Shown here: one piece after another, positions 59,108 to 64,000 of the stretch | How positions within the stretch are numbered: the stretch's first letter is position 1 | How the letters are laid out: each line of letters starts with the position of its first letter | Source: Snodgrassella alvi | GTDB taxonomy: Bacteria; Pseudomonadota; Gammaproteobacteria; Burkholderiales; Neisseriaceae | Reading direction: 5' to 3' | Assembly: GCF_002777855.1 (NCBI RefSeq) | Contig: NZ_MEIK01000028.1 | Coordinates: forward strand, 81,735 to 145,734 | Length of the DNA stretch: 64,000 bases | The notes under the pieces: model-generated | Told to the model about the DNA's origin: nothing | Databases searched by the model: none | What the model saw: the letters and a program-made list of their open reading frames with translations, nothing else | Program-made: the position numbers and the translations under genes

Positions 59108-59815
59108 GTGTCTTCAGCTAGCGTACCCTCTCCAGCACAGGAAATAAAAAGGGGGCTTATTACCGCTCTGCCTCTTATGCTCAGCTTTATTCCATTCGCA
59201 ATGGTATTGGGCGCACAGGCTATCCAGAAGGGCATGAGCACAGGCGAAATATCTCTGCTTACTGCTCTGAACTTTGCTGGTGGTTCTGAATTCGTTGCCG
59301 TTAATTTATGGACATCTCCGCCACATCTGCTCCTCATTGCTCTGATGACTTTACTCGTCAATAGCCGTCATATTCTTATGAGTGCAGCACTTACACCGTA
59401 CCTAAGCGCATTGAGTAAACGTAAAGTACTAGCCTCCCTCTTTTTTATGTGTGATGAAAGCTGGGCACTGACAGTTACCGATATTAAAAAATCTCCTGCG
59501 CAGACATTCAGTTATTACTTTTTTCTCGCTAGTGGTATTGGCCTGTATCTGTCCTGGATGGGTTTCACTACCTTAGGTGCTTTGATAGGCCCGCTTATTG
59601 GCGATGTCTCCCATTATGGTTTTGATATGGCCTTTGTTGCCGTCTTTCTGGTTTTAATCAAGGGCATGTGGAAAGGGATTAAAGCTGCTATCCCATGGGT
59701 AGTAAGTTTGTTAGTAGCGATCGTTACTTACAATTTGCTGTCAGGTGCTTGGTATGTATTGCTGGGTACACTGGCAGGTCTGGCACTGGCATTTATTATG
59801 GCGGCGTATGATTGA
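59108..59815 (+). CDS. azlC: AzlC-family branched-chain amino acid exporter subunit
   Basis: 235 residues, probably from a GTG. Five or six membrane segments and the family motif ALNFAGGSEFVAVNLW (about 53-68) and VNSRHILMSAALTPYL (about 84-99) are present. AzlC pairs with AzlD to export branched-chain amino acids. It overlaps azlD by 8 bases. Confidence 0.9.
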   Translation: MSSASVPSPAQEIKRGLITALPLMLSFIPFAMVLGAQAIQKGMSTGEISLLTALNFAGGSEFVAVNLWTSPPHLLLIALMTLLVNSRHILMSAALTPYLSALSKRKVLASLFFMCDESWALTVTDIKKSPAQTFSYYFFLASGIGLYLSWMGFTTLGALIGPLIGDVSHYGFDMAFVAVFLVLIKGMWKGIKAAIPWVVSLLVAIVTYNLLSGAWYVLLGTLAGLALAFIMAAYD

Positions 59816-60110
59816 TTTATCGGCTTTATGTACCATTTTGGCCATGGCGGCAGTAACGTACATTACAAGAATAAGTGGCTATCTATTACTCCGTAGACGA
59901 AAACTGAGCCCCCGTCTCACTCGCGTACTGGAATCCATTCCTGGCTGTGTACTGATCGCGGTGATTGCACCGGCTTTTGCTACAACTCAGCCTGCCAATT
60001 TATTAGCAGTAATCATCACCCTACTGCTGGCGTGGCGATTTTCTCTATTGCCCACCGTTATTTTAAGTGTCGGCATTACTGCTGTATTGCGCCATTTACT
60101 GCTTTATTAA
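59808..60110 (+). CDS. azlD: AzlD-family branched-chain amino acid exporter subunit
   Basis: 100 residues from the ATG at 59808. Three membrane segments with the family segment AAVTYITRISGYLLLRRRKLSPRL. It partners AzlC, and the 8-base overlap supports translational coupling. Confidence 0.9.
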   Translation: MIDLSALCTILAMAAVTYITRISGYLLLRRRKLSPRLTRVLESIPGCVLIAVIAPAFATTQPANLLAVIITLLLAWRFSLLPTVILSVGITAVLRHLLLY

Positions 60111-60119
60111 ATCAGACTG

Positions 60120-60152
60120 TTTCATCCGATAATCGCCCTATATTGGATGAAA
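60120..60152 (+). terminator. Terminator of azlCD
   Basis: Arms TTTCATCC / GGATGAAA with a 17-base loop, 10 bases past the azlD stop, followed by an AT-rich tail. Confidence 0.55.
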
Positions 60153-60473
60153 TTATATTTCTATAAATAAAAAATAATGTAAAAACAATTTGTTTTTTCA
60201 TATCATTCAGTTGCCCCAATCAGAATAAATAAATCAATTCCTGATAAGAAATGCTGAGTAACCAGCACTTAAACACACTGTTTTTCAGGCAAATTAAAAT
60301 TGTTTTTAGTTGTTAATTATTGTTTTACAAATAATAAAATTATTTTTAACCATCATTTAAATTAAACTTGTATTCGCCGCAAGGGGTGGGAATACTGTTT
60401 TTTTTCCGTTAACATGGTAATAGATGTTGTTTCGCAATTCATAATTTAATTACAGAATGATAAAGGAACTAAA
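60153..60473. other. Gap before the nitroreductase gene
   Basis: About 320 bases, very AT-rich, with no gene. The nitroreductase start has an AAAGGA site, and no clean promoter is visible. Confidence 0.5.
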
Positions 60474-61073
60474 ATGAGCAATGCATTGATTGAAGCCATT
60501 GAAAAACGTCGTACCCAATATACACTTGGCAAGAATATTACTCAGGAGCAGGAAGAAATCACAGCATTGGTAGAACAAGCTGTAAAGCTGTCACCATCTG
60601 CTTTTAATTCACAAAGTTCACGCGTTGTGGTTCTATTTAATCAGCAAAGTGAAAAGTTTTGGCATATCGTTATGAATGAATTGCGTGCCATCGTACCAGC
60701 CGACAAATTTGCGCCTACCGAAGCCAAAATCAACGGCTTTGCCGCAGGTATTGGTACCATATTGTTTTACGAAGATCAGCAAACCATTGCCGGCCTGCAA
60801 CAGCAATATCCGAGTTATGCTGAGCAGTTCCCGATTTGGTCAGAGCAAGGTAGCGGTATAGCTCAGTTTGCGGTATGGACAGCACTAGCCAATGCCGGAA
60901 TCGGTGCCAGCCTGCAACATTATAACCCGTTGCCAGATGCAGCTGCCGCCAAAGAATGGCAAATACCCGATAGTTGGAAACTACGCGCAATGATGCCTTT
61001 TGGTTCCAATGAAGCACCTTTCCCTGAGAAAACCTTTATAGACGATACCGAACGCTTCAAAGTTTTTTATTAA
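60474..61073 (+). CDS. Nitroreductase-family oxidoreductase
   Basis: 199 residues. FMN-binding features of the family: EKRRTQYTLGK at the N terminus, AVKLSPSAFNSQSSRVVVL (about 38-56) and AQFAVWTALANAGIGASLQHYNP (about 130-152). These dimeric enzymes reduce nitro compounds, quinones or flavins with NAD(P)H. It stands alone with a strong terminator. Confidence 0.88.
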   Translation: MSNALIEAIEKRRTQYTLGKNITQEQEEITALVEQAVKLSPSAFNSQSSRVVVLFNQQSEKFWHIVMNELRAIVPADKFAPTEAKINGFAAGIGTILFYEDQQTIAGLQQQYPSYAEQFPIWSEQGSGIAQFAVWTALANAGIGASLQHYNPLPDAAAAKEWQIPDSWKLRAMMPFGSNEAPFPEKTFIDDTERFKVFY

Positions 61074-61118
61074 ATAAAATGCTAAATATTTGCCGTGAAT
61101 GAAAAGAGAAATTATCCG

Positions 61119-61149
61119 GCCGGATTGATTATCAATCCGGCTTTCTTTT
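61119..61149 (+). terminator. Terminator of the nitroreductase gene
   Basis: Perfect 11-base arms GCCGGATTGAT / ATCAATCCGGC with a single-base loop and a TTTCTTTT tail. Confidence 0.9.
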
Positions 61150-61661
61150 AATGAGTGACAGAGATGCAATATCTTATTTAATTATTCAGAAAAATAGCTT
61201 AACCTTCTCAAAAAATGCGATAAGCAGCAAAATATGTGTAATTTATTTCAAAATATTGATTCTAAACAAAAATATTATTTTTTACTAATTAAAAACCTTT
61301 AATTTATATTGGTATTTATATTATTTAAATAAAAATACCAAATAAATACATAAAATAGCAATTTATCATTAATAAGTATTGATAATCGCAATAAAATGCT
61401 AATATAGAGTTTATTAATTTTTAATGTATACTGATTTAGGAATATATTCAATATCAGTAATTTTATTTTGTATTTATTTTAAAATCAATTAGATATATTA
61501 TAATAATGATATTTTTTGTACTTAAATTGCTTAAAATATAAACACTTTTTTTCTTGATATGATGTTCCATTTCATTATCTGATAATAATCAACTCAGTTG
61601 TAATTATCGCAATCTAACTTTAGAATTAACCAACTTTAACATTCAATAAGCATTAAATGAA
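61150..61661. other. AT-rich leader of the two-partner secretion locus
   Basis: About 510 bases of very AT-rich DNA. It contains no supported gene and no clear palindrome. It must hold the promoter of the TpsB gene. AT-rich leaders of this kind are often silenced by H-NS-type proteins; that is an inference. Confidence 0.45.
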
Positions 61662-63434
61662 ATGCGTTTAAAAAAAATTGTCGTGCTGGTATGGCTGCTG
61701 AGCAATGGAATGGCAACTGCTTACGCCTCGCCGGTATCAGAAGTAGCTTCCCAGCTAGACCGTCAGCAGCAACAGCAAATCATTCGCGAACAGCAGCGTC
61801 AGCAGCAGTTTCAGCAGCAAATGCAGCCCGAAGTAAATATTCGTTTACAGCCACAAGAAGAAAACCCAACACAGACAGACAAACTGAATACCAACGAAAC
61901 CCCGTGTTTTGCCATCAACAGCATCATCCTGACAGGAGAAGAAGCCAGCCGGTTCCAGTTTGCCCTAAAAAAAGCACAGCGTCAGAGCCAGTTTACCTCA
62001 GGCATGTGCCTAGGCAGCAAAGCCATCAACCAGATCATGACCTTGGCACAGAATGCCGTCATCGAACGTGGCTATACCACCACCCGTATTTTAGCCACAC
62101 CACAGGATCTTACCAGCGGCATCTTACAGCTCAGCGTCATTCCGGGACGAATCCATACCATTCGTTACAACCTAGATAATGCAGCAACCACCCACGTAGA
62201 GCGTATTCGCCGCATCCAGAACGAATTTCCAGCCAGAGCCGGAGACATCCTGAATCTGAGGCAGCTAGAGCAGGGACTGGAAAACCTGCGTCGCGTTCCC
62301 ACCGCCGAAGCTGATATCCAGATAGTACCGGCTGAAGCACCGAACGAAAGCGACATCGTCATCAGCTGGTCACAACGAACTATTCCCTTTCGTATAAGTT
62401 TTAACGCAGACGATTCCGGCAGCCATTCCACAGGGCGTTATCAGGGAGGCGTCACATTATCAGCAGACAATCCCTTAGGACTAAGTGATTTATTTTATAT
62501 CAACTACAACCATGATTTAGGCAGCAAAGACAGTCAAATAGACAGCGATGGCAACCGCACCGGCAGCGGTACCCGTGGCTATGCACTGCATTACTCAATA
62601 CCTTATGGCAACTGGCTGATAGCGTATAACCGCAACCATTACCGTTATCATCAGGCCGTAGCCGGATACAACGAAAACTACGACTACAACGGCAAAAGCG
62701 ACAACAGCGACATCGGACTAACGCGGATGCTGTATCGTGACAGCCACCGCAAAACCGACATCACCGCCAAATTATGGCGTCGGCAATCCCATAATTACGT
62801 AAACGATGCCGAAATCGAAGTACAGCAACGGCATACTGCCGGCTGGGCAGTCAACCTAAATCATCAAGAATACATAGGTAATGGCACCGTCAACATCGGA
62901 ATAGGTTACCGCCGCGGTACCGGCGCTGATCACAGCCTGCGAGCACCCGAAGAAGAATTTGGCGAAGGCACATCGCGCATGAAAATCATCACAGCCGACA
63001 TCGGCTACACGCAGCCATTCACCTTAGGCAGACAACGCCTCAGCTTCGACAGCTCCCTTCACAGCCAGTGGAACAAAACCCCCTTAATTACCCAAGACCA
63101 GCTTTCCATCGGCGGCCGTTATACCGTGCGCGGATTTGACGGCGAAGTCACCCTCATGGGAGAACGAGGCTGGTACTGGAACAACAACCTCAGCTGGCAA
63201 TATCTAGGTACCCATCAGGTATATCTAGGGCTAGATGTCGGCCACGTTGCCGGCCCCGCCACCGAAATGCAGCTGGGTAAAACACTAGCTGGTGCCGTTA
63301 TCGGCTTCAAAGGCCAGATGAAAGCCGGTGGCCAGTGGTATTACGACATCTTTGCTGGCAAACCAATATATAAACCACAGTACTTCCGTACCGCCAATAC
63401 CACCGTTGGCTTCAGTCTCAACTATTCCATATAA
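61662..63434 (+). CDS. TpsB outer-membrane transporter (ShlB/FhaC/CdiB family)
   Basis: 590 residues with a signal peptide (about 1-23, ending AYAS). A glutamine-rich segment (about 32-56, such as RQQQQQIIREQQRQQQF) precedes a POTRA domain (about 80-160, starting with CFAINSIILTGEEAS). The rest is the 16-strand beta barrel, with the family motif VRGFDGEVTLMGERGWYW (near 487-505) and the C-terminal NYSI. TpsB exports a partner TpsA protein across the outer membrane. The next gene is that partner. Confidence 0.93.
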   Translation: MRLKKIVVLVWLLSNGMATAYASPVSEVASQLDRQQQQQIIREQQRQQQFQQQMQPEVNIRLQPQEENPTQTDKLNTNETPCFAINSIILTGEEASRFQFALKKAQRQSQFTSGMCLGSKAINQIMTLAQNAVIERGYTTTRILATPQDLTSGILQLSVIPGRIHTIRYNLDNAATTHVERIRRIQNEFPARAGDILNLRQLEQGLENLRRVPTAEADIQIVPAEAPNESDIVISWSQRTIPFRISFNADDSGSHSTGRYQGGVTLSADNPLGLSDLFYINYNHDLGSKDSQIDSDGNRTGSGTRGYALHYSIPYGNWLIAYNRNHYRYHQAVAGYNENYDYNGKSDNSDIGLTRMLYRDSHRKTDITAKLWRRQSHNYVNDAEIEVQQRHTAGWAVNLNHQEYIGNGTVNIGIGYRRGTGADHSLRAPEEEFGEGTSRMKIITADIGYTQPFTLGRQRLSFDSSLHSQWNKTPLITQDQLSIGGRYTVRGFDGEVTLMGERGWYWNNNLSWQYLGTHQVYLGLDVGHVAGPATEMQLGKTLAGAVIGFKGQMKAGGQWYYDIFAGKPIYKPQYFRTANTTVGFSLNYSI

Positions 63435-63501
63435 CACAATCAAACCACACATATCAGAACGCCGTTAGCCCAGACTGTACGGCCGAATAACAGGAAAAAT
63501 C

Positions 63502-64000
63502 ATGAATAAAAACAGATACAAAGTCATATTCAACAAAAAAAGAGGGATTCTGGTTGCCGTAGCCGAAAACACCATCCGTGAAGGCAAAAGCACCGCAGAC
63601 CGTAATCAAAGCGGCGGCACCATCTTCAGCAGCCTACTGGCTAGACTACCCGTATTAACCAGCTCTATCCTACTCGGATTAGGTGTATGCGTACTCATTA
63701 ATCACTCTGCCATAGCAGCAGACATCCATGCCGACCCGTCAGCCCCCAAAAACCAGCAACCCACCATCCTCCAAACCGCCAACGGCATCCCGCAAATCAA
63801 CATCCAGACCCCGAGCAAAGGCGGCGTATCCATCAACCAGTACCGGCAATTAGACGTCAACAAACAAGGAGCCATCCTCAACAACAGCCGTAAAAGCACC
63901 CAGACCAAACAAGCTGGCTGGATACAAGGCAACCCATGGCTGGCCAAAGGCGAAGCCGGCATCATCGTCAACCAAATCAACAGCAGCAATCCCAGCCGGC
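63502..64000 (+). CDS. TpsA/CdiA-type hemagglutinin-repeat protein, N terminus (cut by window edge)
   Basis: At least 166 residues, open to the window end. The N terminus is an extended signal peptide region (MNKNRYKVIFNKKRGILVAVAEN, about residues 1-23, then a hydrophobic segment about 50-70). After it begins the two-partner-secretion domain. The segment NPWLAKGEAGIIVNQINSSN near residues 143-162 matches the usual NPxLxxxxAxxIxNEV pattern. It is the exported partner of the upstream TpsB. Full-length members reach thousands of residues and may carry a C-terminal toxin (contact-dependent inhibition). Confidence 0.85.
   Translation, partial: MNKNRYKVIFNKKRGILVAVAENTIREGKSTADRNQSGGTIFSSLLARLPVLTSSILLGLGVCVLINHSAIAADIHADPSAPKNQQPTILQTANGIPQINIQTPSKGGVSINQYRQLDVNKQGAILNNSRKSTQTKQAGWIQGNPWLAKGEAGIIVNQINSSNPSR

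Overview
The window carries a chromosomal segment that reads as a beta-proteobacterium of the family Neisseriaceae. The evidence is the neisserial protein types (DnaA with a long linker, a 796-residue GyrB, GlmU, HpaR/HpaC, a two-partner secretion locus), the absence of mnmE after yidC, and terminators built on a GCC(C)TGAA-like arm. The moderate to low G+C and the gene set (urea permease, anaerobic heme use, FeoABC, contact-dependent-inhibition-like secretion) would suit a host-associated, microaerobic gut bacterium such as Snodgrassella. That genus assignment is an inference from the reading, not from a search.

Layout. 1-8.4 kb: end of an unknown small protein, a RadC-like JAB protein, then gyrB, dnaN and dnaA, all leftward. 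8.5-11 kb: the divergent rpmH-rnpA-yidD-yidC block. 11.7-22.5 kb: a loose set of housekeeping and stress genes (small membrane protein, OmpA-type lipoprotein, cysS, rpmE, urea permease, TerC/Alx, flavodoxin, succinate-semialdehyde dehydrogenase, YaaA, YjdM). 22.5-25.1 kb: a leftward HutW-HutX-ChuY-like operon for oxygen-independent heme degradation behind a Fur-like box. 25.8-32.3 kb: an AT-rich two-gene cassette, a 1693-residue NERD nuclease / tandem kinase / superfamily 1 helicase and a 470-residue winged-helix partner. It lies directly at the 3' end of glmS and is the best candidate for a little-described defence system. 32.5-40.5 kb: glmS, feoABC, glmU, a small lipoprotein and a HAD nucleotidase, all leftward. 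40.6-45.4 kb: the thiBPQ thiamine transporter and class II aldolase, rightward. 45.5-52.3 kb: hpaC-hpaR, valS, a frameshifted SEC-C gene and ffh, leftward. 52.5-61.1 kb: a YpjD-like heme-handling protein, an MHS transporter / nucleoside hydrolase / RpiR regulator group, two exported or membrane proteins, azlCD and a nitroreductase. 61.7-64.0 kb: a TpsB outer-membrane transporter and the start of its giant TpsA/CdiA-type partner, cut by the window edge.

Two themes link genes. Iron and heme supply: HutW opens the heme ring, HutX carries heme, the ChuY-like enzyme reduces the product, and FeoABC imports ferrous iron. Conflict with phages or neighbours: the NERD-kinase-helicase cassette and the two-partner secretion pair. 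I saw no rRNA, tRNA, CRISPR array or insertion sequence. Several long AT-rich gaps hold no gene I can support.
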